A stretch of 10,163 nt of DNA. It comes from Candidatus Melainabacteria bacterium. Lineage in GTDB: Bacteria; Cyanobacteriota; Vampirovibrionia; Obscuribacterales; Obscuribacteraceae. The DNA lies in contig PSRH01000227.1 of assembly GCA_003175915.1 (NCBI GenBank), positions 1 through 10,163 on the forward strand, written 5' to 3'. Every line of letters begins with the position of its first letter. Within the stretch, counting starts at the first letter, position 1. The notes beneath the pieces are model-generated. The model saw only the letters and a program-made list of their open reading frames with translations. It was not told the DNA's origin and searched no databases. Of the stretch, positions 1-8,010 are shown in pieces. The position numbers were made by a program, and so were the translations under genes.

Positions 1-690
1 ATGCAAAATTGCCACAAGGAAAGCCAGACAGTAAGAGAAGATAAAGCCACCAACGAACCAGAGAATAACCATTGTCACCAATCGGTGCGCTACTAGATCT
101 AATTTGCGCGTGCGCGGCATACTGAGTGTGCCAACCCGGCCCGCGAAGCGCTCGCGAGCATTTGTCAGTTCACACATGATCGACTCATTTTTTGCTCTGA
201 ATCGAAGGTAGGTAAGAGGATCGCCATCGACTGCGCACTGCCGACCAGCAGCGCAACAAGTCAAAAGCGACTCGACATAGTGTTGGCGACGAGAGAACGC
301 GTCTGCTAAAGGTAAGGCCCGCTCCGCTGGACCAGGATCAGTCCAGGGCGGTTTGCTGATAAGAGATTGGCCGTCCCTGTCATCACGATCGGCGCCTGTC
401 TCTTTGTTTGCTTCTAAAGTTGTTGGTGCTTCGACTGTTTCAACACTAGGAACATCGCTACTTTCTTGTTCGGTTGCGCTTGGAGCAAGAATTTCTGTAG
501 TTAAAAGTTCAGCCTTCACATCTGGTGTCACTTCGCCAGGTGGGGCTGCCTCTGTCAATCCTACTTCTAGGGGGTTGGTGGTACCAGTGGTTTGGTTCTG
601 AATTTGGTCTACGTAGTATTGGTATTCCATTTGATTAATCAATGATTTCTTAAGGAGGTACATCGCCTGCCCATCAGGCCAAATCCGCAT
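1..690 (-). CDS. Unrecognised membrane-anchored protein, N-terminal part only (runs off left edge)
   Basis: An uninterrupted minus-strand frame of 230 codons starts after an in-frame TAG at 697-699 and is still open at base 1, so the C-terminus is missing. I do not recognise the family. Possible ATG starts lie at 690, 663 and 630. None has a good ribosome site, so the start is undecided and 690 is the longest choice. Using that start, residues 1-35 contain IWPDGQ and a Tyr-rich stretch (MEYQYYVDQ). Residues of roughly 35-120 are rich in Pro, Thr, Ser, Glu and Asp and look disordered. A charged, probably helical segment with three cysteines (TCCAAGRQC) follows. Residues 204-230 form a strongly hydrophobic segment (LVTMVILWFVGGFIFSYC and on), a likely transmembrane helix. 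No N-terminal signal peptide is visible, which suggests a cytoplasmic N-terminal part anchored by this helix. It is divergent from addB. That it is a real gene is fairly likely from the long open frame and domain-like layout; its function is unknown. Confidence 0.65.
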   Translation of the reverse strand, partial: MRIWPDGQAMYLLKKSLINQMEYQYYVDQIQNQTTGTTNPLEVGLTEAAPPGEVTPDVKAELLTTEILAPSATEQESSDVPSVETVEAPTTLEANKETGADRDDRDGQSLISKPPWTDPGPAERALPLADAFSRRQHYVESLLTCCAAGRQCAVDGDPLTYLRFRAKNESIMCELTNARERFAGRVGTLSMPRTRKLDLVAHRLVTMVILWFVGGFIFSYCLAFLVAILH

Positions 691-706
691 TTTCAGCTAT
701 TTCCAT

Positions 707-754
707 CTTAGGTCTGGGTGTCAGGCCATAAGCGGGCTTTCATGAGACCTTAAG
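707..754. repeat. Imperfect inverted repeat in the divergent intergenic region
   Basis: CTTAGGTCT at 707-715 is mirrored by AGACCTTAAG at 745-754. The arms pair over GGTCT/AGACC and, with one bulged base, over the CTTA/TAAG ends. They enclose about 29 bases. The element sits about 17 bases upstream of the earliest possible start of the minus-strand gene and about 170 bases upstream of addB. It could be a leader hairpin or a protein-binding site, but no run of T follows on either strand, so it is not an obvious terminator. It could also be chance. Confidence 0.3.
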
Positions 755-815
755 CATGTCGTTTGCAACCATCCTTATATAGATCGCTTTCTTGCCCAGA
801 ATTTGTTGAGACCCG

Positions 816-835
816 AGCAAAGCTAAGCAAAGCTT
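816..835. repeat. Tandem 10-bp direct repeat upstream of addB
   Basis: AGCAAAGCTA (816-825) is followed directly by AGCAAAGCTT (826-835), differing only in the last base. The second copy also contributes to a short palindrome, AGCAA-AGC-TTGCT at 826-838. It lies about 90 bases before the addB start in otherwise gene-free DNA, so a repeated operator half-site is possible. No regulator with this site is known to me, and chance remains an alternative. Confidence 0.4.
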
Positions 836-876
836 GCTAATCTTTCTGGGGGAAACGAGTAAAGCGGGTTCGGGAG

Positions 877-882
877 TATATA
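877..882 (+). promoter_or_regulatory. Possible -10 element for the addBA transcription unit
   Basis: TATATA at 877-882 resembles a sigma-70 -10 box and would place the transcript start about 35 bases before the addB TTG. No good -35 hexamer sits 16-18 bases upstream. A second TATATA at 776-781 also lacks a -35 partner. The call rests on position and A/T content only. Confidence 0.25.
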
Positions 883-912
883 GCTCTCTAACCCCGATCG
901 GCAAGTTGTTTC

Positions 913-917
913 AAAGG
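913..917 (+). promoter_or_regulatory. Ribosome binding site deciding the addB TTG start
   Basis: AAAGG at 913-917 lies 7 bases before the TTG at 925. A better-looking AAGGAG at 919-924 abuts the TTG with no spacing, and no ATG, GTG or TTG lies 5-10 bases beyond it. The TTG is the only plausible start between the upstream in-frame TAA (near 888) and the P-loop, so TTG with AAAGG is preferred. Confidence 0.5.
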
Positions 918-924
918 CAAGGAG

Positions 925-3900
925 TTGATCGCTACGAGCAAGAAGAGCGCCAAATCTATAGATCTATTGATCGGTCCTTACCGGAGCGGCAAGACGCAGG
1001 CTCTGTTGCAGCGGGTCGTTCAACAATGTTTAAAAAATCCCGAAGATGGTGCCACCATCGTCGTACCTTCTAATCGATATCGCACCTTGCTGGAAGAACG
1101 TTTGTTGCACTTCAGTCGAGGCCTTGCCGTCAATCAAGCAAGCCAGTTCCGGGGCTTTTTAGGTCTGCGCGTACTCACCTTTTATCAATCCTGCCAGCGG
1201 ATATTGAAGCAATACGGTGTCCTCAAAAGGATCGTCCCCGACACGCTAAGACCGTCTCTCATTGCTCACGTTCTTTCCAGGTTGAAGAAGCAAGGTCAGG
1301 TCAACACCCTCGATGCAATTGCCGCTTTCCCGGGAACACCCGCTGCCCTTCTTGATCTGGTGGACGAGTTGGAGCGCTCCGGAAATAGTCCCCAGCAAGT
1401 TCTCGGCCGGCTGGAACTCACAGCTGCCAGCGATTCTCAGCGCTTCGAGCTGGCAAAGGTTTACCAGAGTTACTGGGAATCGCTTGATCAGATTGGATAT
1501 CTTGATCGGCGGCGGCTTGCCTACAAGTTGCTCGAAGTCCTTAGTGATCGCAGTCAACAGCCGGCAGACAGTCTGGGTTTTTTTGCTTTTGATGGTTTTG
1601 ACCGACTCAATGCTCTCCAGTTGCACGTCATCGATGCCATTGCCAATCACACGGATACAATGCTTTTCAGCTTTGATTACCTCGAGGCCGAAGATGATAA
1701 AGAGGTGGAGTACCTGTGGAAAGAGGCAAGCTTTGTCGAACTCAAATCAATTCTCGGATCCAAGTTGCGCTTCATCGAAAGCGCTAGAAGCAGTGTCGAG
1801 GGTAAAGCGAATTCCCCTGTTGTAGAAAGCTTTTCCGCTCCCGATCGTTACTTGGAAATGACGGAAGTGGCCAGTCGAATTAAGAGCGCCATAAAAATTG
1901 GCTCAAAGGACCTGAACAAGTTCCTTGTCGTAGCGCGTTCGCTCGAGAAATACAGGAGCGCTGTCGAGTCAGCATTCCAGGAAGCGGGAATCGACTATTT
2001 CATGGATGAACCAATTGCCTTGACGGCACTCCCCTTAGTGCAGTTTCTCTTGAAAATGTGTTCTCTTCAGCTAAACGGGTTTCCGAGAGCGGATGTTGTT
2101 AGGTTTTTGCGCAGCAAGTACTTCAATCTAGAGAGGTTTGCATTTTCTGAGAGGCACATCGACGAGTTAGATCATTGTTCACGAGAAAAGGCAGTTTTGG
2201 GTGGAGAGAAACAATGGCGTTCGGCGCTGGTCGACTGTGGCCGGGATGATCTTTGGCAATCGTTGAAAAAGGTCTTCGACCTGCTCACTCCTGCCAAACA
2301 GCGTGGCACGGCAAGCGCATACATTCACTGGATTGAAGACACGATCGGACGTCTGCTCACGCTTCCCAGTGAAGAAGAATTCTCGGATCCTTTTGTGCAA
2401 TGGGAGCAGGATACAGCCCTGGCGCAATTCAGGAATGTTCTTGCCCAGCTGTTAAATGAACAGGAAATTCTATCTCGTCTTAGCCACCAGGACGAGACGC
2501 CGTTTGCTGATTTTCATTCGCGATTGGAGCGCCTGGTAGAGCGCTCAAACTTCCAACAGCAGCCACGCACCAAAGATTACGTTCTTATCTGTGGTGCGGA
2601 GCTCGCACCCAACAAGCGCTTCGAGCAGGTATTTGTAGCCGGTTTGACCGAGGGAGAATTCCCCAGGCATTCCCGTGGAATGGGCTTTTTGAATAGCGAT
2701 GAAGTGGAAAAGTGGCAACGCTTCGGCGTCGATATTCAGAACCCTCGTCTCAACCCCAGTTTTGAATCAGCCCTGTTCAAATCACTAATCCAGCGAGCCG
2801 GCAAGCGTATAGTATTTTCCTATCCGCTTGTGGAAATGTCCGGCGACGAGTTAACCCCCTCATCTTTGCTGCGTGAAGCTGCTTCATTAGATCCGGAGAG
2901 AGTGCCATTTGTCCACGCCATGGAGTCGATGAAAACCCGCCCGAACTCGGCACGCAATGCTGTGGCGACGCAATTTTGGCAGGCACCTAGCAGGCAATTG
3001 CCCGGGGTTTTCTTGGGCAACGAGTCGATAACTGCTCTCATCGATAAATTGGCGGAGCCATTATCGATGGCAGGCGCCCGCAACGCTAGCGGTATTGGCG
3101 GCCCTCTCAACGGTTCACTAGTCGATTATGTTCTGGCTGGTACCGTTGTAGTACCAATCCCCAAATACTTCAGTCCCTCAAGCTTAAGCGATTACGGAAA
3201 GTGTCCATTTCGATTCTGGATGTCCCATATACTCAAGATCAAACCATATGAGGAGGCGGAAGCGGGCCTTTCGCCTCTTCTCCTCGGGCAGACCTATCAC
3301 AGTGCGCTAGAGTTGTTCTATAAAGGACTGCTCGCTGAGCACTTATCGATCACAGAATTGAGTGATGAAAAGTTGACTGCGCTCGTGGAGGAAGTGAGCA
3401 AGGAGGCGGTTGCTCTCCTGAATGATTATCCCGAATTTCATAAGGACGAGTTCTGGGATCACCGCTACCAGGAGATCAAATTCAGACTGAAGCGATTACT
3501 CAAAGCAGAACGCACGAGAGCTTTGGAACGCCAGGAAACATTTACTCCCAGGTTGATGGAAGTGTCGTTCGGGTTTGAGAAAGAAGGCGCTTATCCACCT
3601 TTGAAGATCACTCAGGGGCAAGCGGAAGTACTGATACGAGGGCGGATCGACCGCGTCGATATTGCTGATCAGGGCGAGCTCCGGGGTCCAGCCAGAGTCA
3701 GAGTTGTTGATTACAAATCAGGTTCAACCCCGGCTTCGGCGAATGATGTTCTGTCCGGTAGGAATCTGCAATTACCCCTCTATATCCTGGCAGTAGAAAA
3801 TGCGATCTTGCCGGGCAGTCAGGTAGTCGAGGCCGAATATCTAAGCGTCGGGGCGGCCACTCCCTTCGGGAAAATGGAATTTGAAAACGCTCGCACTGCT

Positions 3901-4098
3901 CACGACGTAAAGCAAATGATCAGTGCGACTAAAACCAATGTCGTTAATTTCGCCACCGCGATCAAAAAGGGAGAATTCAGCGTCAAGCCGAGTGCTTCCA
4001 ATGTTTGCGGTAGCTGTGACCACAAGACGGTTTGCCGAATTGCAGAACTCAATCAATCACAAGCAAGCGAGTCGGGCGGGGACAATGGAACTAACTAG
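925..4098 (+). CDS. addB: AddB: helicase-like, Fe-S nuclease subunit of the AddAB helicase-nuclease
   Basis: AddB partners AddA in the cytoplasmic complex that unwinds and resects double-strand DNA ends, playing the part of RecBCD; in studied members AddB holds the Chi-recognition site and the nuclease that cuts one strand. The 1057-residue product is close to the family length (B. subtilis AddB is about 1170). A P-loop-like GPYRSGKT lies at residues 17-24. The typical VFVAGLTEGEFP segment lies near 573-584. The remaining helicase motifs are poor, as expected for the motor-inactive subunit. The C-terminal nuclease shows C760 (KCPF), H792, D909 (GRIDRVD), D929-Y-K931 and Q949 (LQLPLY), followed by C1028, C1031 and C1037. 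These four cysteines match the 4Fe-4S ligands that staple the AddB nuclease domain. Translation starts at TTG. The gene end overlaps addA by 14 bases, so the subunits are probably translationally coupled. All key residues are present, so it should be active. PD-(D/E)XK nuclease family protein is the cautious name. Confidence 0.9.
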   Translation: MIATSKKSAKSIDLLIGPYRSGKTQALLQRVVQQCLKNPEDGATIVVPSNRYRTLLEERLLHFSRGLAVNQASQFRGFLGLRVLTFYQSCQRILKQYGVLKRIVPDTLRPSLIAHVLSRLKKQGQVNTLDAIAAFPGTPAALLDLVDELERSGNSPQQVLGRLELTAASDSQRFELAKVYQSYWESLDQIGYLDRRRLAYKLLEVLSDRSQQPADSLGFFAFDGFDRLNALQLHVIDAIANHTDTMLFSFDYLEAEDDKEVEYLWKEASFVELKSILGSKLRFIESARSSVEGKANSPVVESFSAPDRYLEMTEVASRIKSAIKIGSKDLNKFLVVARSLEKYRSAVESAFQEAGIDYFMDEPIALTALPLVQFLLKMCSLQLNGFPRADVVRFLRSKYFNLERFAFSERHIDELDHCSREKAVLGGEKQWRSALVDCGRDDLWQSLKKVFDLLTPAKQRGTASAYIHWIEDTIGRLLTLPSEEEFSDPFVQWEQDTALAQFRNVLAQLLNEQEILSRLSHQDETPFADFHSRLERLVERSNFQQQPRTKDYVLICGAELAPNKRFEQVFVAGLTEGEFPRHSRGMGFLNSDEVEKWQRFGVDIQNPRLNPSFESALFKSLIQRAGKRIVFSYPLVEMSGDELTPSSLLREAASLDPERVPFVHAMESMKTRPNSARNAVATQFWQAPSRQLPGVFLGNESITALIDKLAEPLSMAGARNASGIGGPLNGSLVDYVLAGTVVVPIPKYFSPSSLSDYGKCPFRFWMSHILKIKPYEEAEAGLSPLLLGQTYHSALELFYKGLLAEHLSITELSDEKLTALVEEVSKEAVALLNDYPEFHKDEFWDHRYQEIKFRLKRLLKAERTRALERQETFTPRLMEVSFGFEKEGAYPPLKITQGQAEVLIRGRIDRVDIADQGELRGPARVRVVDYKSGSTPASANDVLSGRNLQLPLYILAVENAILPGSQVVEAEYLSVGAATPFGKMEFENARTAHDVKQMISATKTNVVNFATAIKKGEFSVKPSASNVCGSCDHKTVCRIAELNQSQASESGGDNGTN

Positions 4099-7000
4099 TG
4101 CCCAACAACTAGCAGTAAATAGCGTTGAGGACAACGTTCTTGTTGCCGCCGGAGCCGGTTCCGGTAAGACAATGGTCCTGGTCGAGCGGGTGATCGAAAA
4201 TCTGCGCCGATTCCCCGAGCTTAAAGTATCGAGCCTATTAGCGGTGACATTTACTCGCAAGGCAGCCGAAGAAATGCGGATACGTTTGAAGGCCCGAATC
4301 AAACAGCTCGCCAGTCAGTCTTGCGGGAACGATGCTTTGCGCTGGAAGACGGCGCTTGCTGAAATTGACTCCGCCCATATAGGCACGATTCATTCTCTCT
4401 GCCAGTCTATATTGAAGACATTTCCGGTTGAATGTGGGGTTGATCCTCAATTCGAAACATTTGAAGAGGATGATTTCGAAAGGGAGGAGATTTTGGAGCT
4501 TAGCGTCCAGCAAAGCTTGCGTGAATTGCTGATCGAACAGGAGGCAGAGAATTCGCCGCTTATCAATTATCCTCTCGAACAAATCAGGAATTGGCTATTC
4601 CAAGTCTTGAATGAGCCGTTACAGTTCGATGAGGCTCTTGCCACTTTCGATCTCGAAGACAGGGAGAAATTTCAAGAAGCTGTGCGATTTCTCTTGAAAC
4701 GTGTACAGGAGAGAGTGATCGTCGATCTCACCAGCAATCCTGAGTGGTCTTTTCTCACTCAGCGACTGCGGGAAAATGCTTTGCCGGGTGACGGTAACAA
4801 AATGGAACTACTGCGGCAAGAGATGGTGGAAAGGATCGATCGGGTCAGCGAAGCGATTTCGAAAGACAGCGAAGTGCCAATTGGGCACACCTGGGCAGAG
4901 ATTGTAGCGCTGGCAGATTTCGACTTGCGGTGCGGTAGGAAAAACGAAGAGACGAACAATCTTAAACAGATCCTCAAGCCTCTCAGGCAATTGATCAAAG
5001 ATCATCTGCCTGATTTGCCCGAAGGTGTAGACACAGATGATAAGGACTGGGAACTACTTGTGGCTGTGCTTTCCCTGATTAGCAGAACCAGAGCAATCTA
5101 TGCTGAGAAGAAAAAGGAAGCGCAGAAGCTGGACTTCAATGATCTTATATGGCTGGCTTACCAGGCATTGACCAGACCGGACTCCAAAGTTCAGCAGTTC
5201 TACCGCAGCCATCTCAAAGAAATTCTTGTTGACGAATTTCAGGATACAAACCGTCTTCAGGCACGCTTACTAGCCTGCCTGGCCGGACCAAGTACAAGAC
5301 TTTTTCTGATTGGCGACGATAAGCAATCGATTTACAAATTTCAGGGCGCCGACGTTTCCACTTTCAACGAGTGGCACGATCATTTTGTCGGAGAAGAGCG
5401 CTTTAGCATAGCAAACGGAATCGATATAGCAGGCAAACGACGATTGCTTACTCTACATGAGTCGTTTAGAAGTCAAGCCAGGATCGTTCACTTCATCAAT
5501 GAACTGTTTACTGATTTGCTCGGTGCTGGCCATTCAAAAGCTAAATATAGAGCTGGCTATCGGGCACTTTCGGCCACGCGCAACGACGAAGAGGCACATT
5601 CAGGAGAGAGGATTGAAGTCGTTTCCTTTGCTGTTCCCGACCATGGCGATCGCTTTCAGGAGCAACTTCTTGATCAAATCGAGCCACGCCTGGTGGCCGA
5701 TTCGATTCTCAAGAAAATGAGCGATCGGATACAAGTGAGCAACAAAGACGGTAGTCACAGACCGGCGAGTTATGGCGATTTCGCTATTTTGGTTCAGCGT
5801 AACGGAGATTTCGCCGCTTTGGAAAGAGGTCTTGCGGAACGCGCCATTCCCTATGTCACGTTAGGGGGCAAGACCTTCTTACGCAGGCAAGAGGTGTTTG
5901 ATATTGAGAACCTCCTCGAATTTCTCGCTGACCCAATGAACGATCACGCTCTTCTTGGTGTTCTACGCTCACCAATTTTTTCTCTACCGGATGATGCAAT
6001 CCACAAACTGGTTCTCGGCAAACGCGGGTCGCTCTGGGGCGCCCTGCAAAGAAAAGCGCGGGAAAAACAGGACGGCCTTCAACCGCTCAATCGAGCCTGT
6101 CATTTGTTGAAACTGTTTCTGGGTCAGGTGCCGCTCAAATCGTTGCGTGAACTTCTTTTGAGTATCATTACGACAACATCGTACGATCTGGTTTTGCTGA
6201 CCATGACTGATGGGCGCCAGCGCTCGAGAAACCTCTGGAAGCTGCTCGATCTGGCTAGCAAAAACGAGCACCTTAGCTGCGGTGAGTTTGCCAGGCTGTT
6301 GAAAACAATGGAGAGCTTTGGAGTTAAGCAGGCAAACGCTCCCCTTGAGACAAGCGATGCCGTCAAACTGATGACCATTCACAAAGCCAAGGGGCTTGAG
6401 TTTCCTATTGTCCTGTTGCCAGTTTTGAGGGCCAAATCGAAAGCATCGTCTGCCAAACTGCTCTTCCACTATCACTACGGTGTGGCGATCAATACAGCCA
6501 GAGGGCGTGAAGACACTAAGCCGCTTTTCTACACGCTGGCGTCTCTTGTGGATGAGGACATGGAGTTGGCAGAAAAAAGGCGCCTCTTGTATGTGGCGGC
6601 AACCCGGGCCCGGGACTATCTCACTGTTTTCCTGCCGGACGAAACCAGGCGCGAGCGATCGTTTGCGAGCTGGTTGAAGACCTTTCTGAGAACGAGAATT
6701 GAAGATATGGACGAATTGGAATCAGGAGAGCACGTTCGCTGCCTGGGCAGTAACGGCGGCAGTCTTATCATACGCAGATGTGCTCCCAAACCGCCCACTT
6801 CTTATCAGTTTAGTATTGAGGAGAATACTGGCAAGGCGCCTAACCACAGCGAAGACTCCTCGAGCAGCGATCCAGAGATCAAGCTCGATTTGATCGACGC
6901 CATAGAACCGCAGTGGCGGAAGCCGCCTTCATCCGGAAATGGCTGGTTGAGGGTGACTTCCCGCACTGCCGATGCCACTCTCGATCCGGTCCGAATTGGA

Positions 7001-7534
7001 AACTTCTTCCACAGTCTTATGGAATTTCTGCCGCCTGATCAAAGCCAATTGCCCGATGAGCTGATGACAGCGATTGCGGCAGCCTCAGACGAACGATTGG
7101 TCCAGGGACAGGACCTGGCTAGATTGGTCAATGAAGGCCGGCGACTGCTGTCCACCTACAAGCAATCTGAGCTATATGAAATGATCAGATCGGCTCAGTA
7201 CGTCTCCCGCGAACTGCCATATCACAAGTTGTCTAATGACGAACTTGAGATTGGCCGCCCCGATCTTTTGCTTAAATCGAAACGGGGTAAGTGGCTGATT
7301 GTTGATTACAAGACGGACACATTTATGCCGGAAGATCTGGAACAGCATGCGCGCCAGCATCTAAGACAGCTTAGAACGTACCAGGATGATCTTCTTTCGA
7401 TAGCCAACATCTCGGCTGAAATAGCAATCTATTTTGCCCAAACGGGTATTCTTTACAAGTTTCCAACCGGGCCAAGCACTGTCGTGAAAGAACCGTTTGG
7501 CCAGCTCTCAATCTTTCAAATAGAAACGCAGTAG
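4085..7534 (+). CDS. addA: AddA: UvrD/Rep-type helicase with C-terminal nuclease
   Basis: AddA is the 3'-5' motor of AddAB and the nuclease for the strand it tracks; the complex loads recombination and destroys foreign linear DNA. The 1149-residue product carries every superfamily 1A landmark: Q motif (Q7/Q8), Walker A AGAGSGKT (22-29), motif Ia VTFTRKAA (54-61), GTIHSLC (100-106), motif II VDEFQDT (D383-E384), motif III GDDKQSIYKFQG (from 410), motif IV LTLHESFRS (455-463), motif V VKLMTIHKAKGLEF (760-773) and motif VI EKRRLLYVAATRA (830-842). A Ser/Asp-rich linker around residues 920-935 leads to the nuclease with H976, D1060 (IGRPD), D1074-Y-K1076 (DYKTD) and a QLRTYQ segment. The ATG at 4085 is chosen because it puts the Q motif at the usual distance from the N-terminus; the frame is open further upstream, but that part lies inside addB. 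GGGCGGGG ends 3 bases before the ATG, a weak ribosome site consistent with coupling to addB translation. No motif is missing. Confidence 0.95.
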   Translation: MELTSAQQLAVNSVEDNVLVAAGAGSGKTMVLVERVIENLRRFPELKVSSLLAVTFTRKAAEEMRIRLKARIKQLASQSCGNDALRWKTALAEIDSAHIGTIHSLCQSILKTFPVECGVDPQFETFEEDDFEREEILELSVQQSLRELLIEQEAENSPLINYPLEQIRNWLFQVLNEPLQFDEALATFDLEDREKFQEAVRFLLKRVQERVIVDLTSNPEWSFLTQRLRENALPGDGNKMELLRQEMVERIDRVSEAISKDSEVPIGHTWAEIVALADFDLRCGRKNEETNNLKQILKPLRQLIKDHLPDLPEGVDTDDKDWELLVAVLSLISRTRAIYAEKKKEAQKLDFNDLIWLAYQALTRPDSKVQQFYRSHLKEILVDEFQDTNRLQARLLACLAGPSTRLFLIGDDKQSIYKFQGADVSTFNEWHDHFVGEERFSIANGIDIAGKRRLLTLHESFRSQARIVHFINELFTDLLGAGHSKAKYRAGYRALSATRNDEEAHSGERIEVVSFAVPDHGDRFQEQLLDQIEPRLVADSILKKMSDRIQVSNKDGSHRPASYGDFAILVQRNGDFAALERGLAERAIPYVTLGGKTFLRRQEVFDIENLLEFLADPMNDHALLGVLRSPIFSLPDDAIHKLVLGKRGSLWGALQRKAREKQDGLQPLNRACHLLKLFLGQVPLKSLRELLLSIITTTSYDLVLLTMTDGRQRSRNLWKLLDLASKNEHLSCGEFARLLKTMESFGVKQANAPLETSDAVKLMTIHKAKGLEFPIVLLPVLRAKSKASSAKLLFHYHYGVAINTARGREDTKPLFYTLASLVDEDMELAEKRRLLYVAATRARDYLTVFLPDETRRERSFASWLKTFLRTRIEDMDELESGEHVRCLGSNGGSLIIRRCAPKPPTSYQFSIEENTGKAPNHSEDSSSSDPEIKLDLIDAIEPQWRKPPSSGNGWLRVTSRTADATLDPVRIGNFFHSLMEFLPPDQSQLPDELMTAIAAASDERLVQGQDLARLVNEGRRLLSTYKQSELYEMIRSAQYVSRELPYHKLSNDELEIGRPDLLLKSKRGKWLIVDYKTDTFMPEDLEQHARQHLRQLRTYQDDLLSIANISAEIAIYFAQTGILYKFPTGPSTVVKEPFGQLSIFQIETQ

Positions 7535-7548
7535 AATTATTCTTATAG

Positions 7549-7992
7549 ATGGAGATCGTCCACGGCGGGGGTTTTTGGACGGTGAAAATCCTTATTCTGC
7601 AAGAACACGTCGCACCGGCAAAAGCCCTTCAGCGCAGTTTGGCTGCTCGACACGATCTGATTTTTGCTCAAGATACGGAAGAAGCGCTGCGTATACTGGC
7701 AAGCCAGAGCGTGGATTTGATTATTGCCAGGGTGCACCTTGAGAAATCAAATGTCTTTGATTTTCTCAAGAAAGTGAAAGGTACGGAACAATACCAGCAC
7801 ATTCCATTTATTTGCTTTTGTGGACGCCGCACGAGTAGTGCTCGTTCGCTTGATCCGATCATCTCCAGGTCGAGCCAGGTCCTTGGCGCCGACAAATATA
7901 TAAATGTCGAGGATTACTGTTGTGGCGAGCAGTGTGATTATGACAAGCTGAGAATTGCGGTAGAAAGCTGTTTACCAAATTTGCCTCAGTAG
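7549..7992 (+). CDS. Receiver-fold (CheY-like) protein lacking the phosphoacceptor Asp
   Basis: The 147-residue product has the alternating strand/helix pattern of a stand-alone response-regulator receiver: KILIL at 13-17, a helix, VDLIIARVHL at 55-64, IPFICF at 85-90 and LGADKYI at 112-118. Residue 61, where the family carries the phosphorylated Asp, is Arg. The N-terminal acidic pair is reduced to Q18-E19, and the switch Ser/Thr after the fourth strand appears to be Cys (C91), whereas the conserved Lys survives (K116). It is therefore probably a phosphorylation-independent pseudo-receiver. There is no output domain. Cysteines are unusually frequent (C89, C91, and YCCGEQC at 123-129). ATG at 7549 lacks a ribosome site; GTG at 7582, giving MKILIL at the N-terminus and preceded by a GGGGG run, may be the true start. 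It begins 14 bases after addA and is probably co-transcribed. Partner and role are unknown. Confidence 0.75.
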   Translation: MEIVHGGGFWTVKILILQEHVAPAKALQRSLAARHDLIFAQDTEEALRILASQSVDLIIARVHLEKSNVFDFLKKVKGTEQYQHIPFICFCGRRTSSARSLDPIISRSSQVLGADKYINVEDYCCGEQCDYDKLRIAVESCLPNLPQ

Positions 7993-7996
7993 CGAC

Positions 7997-8001
7997 GGGG
8001 G
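7997..8001 (+). promoter_or_regulatory. Ribosome binding site supporting a TTG start
   Basis: GGGGG at 7997-8001 (part of ACGGGGGAC) precedes the TTG at 8011 by 9 bases, within the 18-base gap after the receiver-like gene. It supports TTG as the start of the flavoprotein gene; the next in-frame ATG is the Met at residue 18, which would cut into the first strand of the domain. Confidence 0.45.
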
Positions 8002-8010
8002 ACAAAGCGC

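Noticed and set aside
353..601. Plus-strand open frame of 82 codons rich in Ser, Val and Gly
   Set aside because: It is antisense to the longer minus-strand frame that runs from 690 to the left edge; its composition mirrors the Pro/Thr/Glu-rich region of that gene and it has no ribosome site.
3923..4084. 54-codon N-terminal extension of addA
   Set aside because: It lies inside the addB nuclease domain coding region, including the Fe-S cysteines, and AddA proteins begin close to the Q motif, as the ATG at 4085 gives.
925..4098. Possible defence-system reading of a helicase-nuclease pair
   Set aside because: The gene order, motif set and four-cysteine Fe-S signature match housekeeping AddAB, with no adjacent restriction, toxin or other defence genes.
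5446..5475. AddA motif IV reads HESFRS rather than the common NFRS or NYRS
   Set aside because: Ser-Phe-Arg-Ser variants occur in other AddA-type helicases and the essential Arg (R462) is present, so this is not a sign of inactivation.
5646..5653. GCGATCGC octamer, the cyanobacterial HIP1 word
   Set aside because: I saw this single copy; true HIP1-rich genomes would have many in 10 kb, so it is no evidence for a photosynthetic cyanobacterium.
5984..6475. Minus-strand open frame of 163 codons inside addA
   Set aside because: It covers the region encoding the helicase up to motif V and shows no family pattern or ribosome site; it is a shadow of addA.
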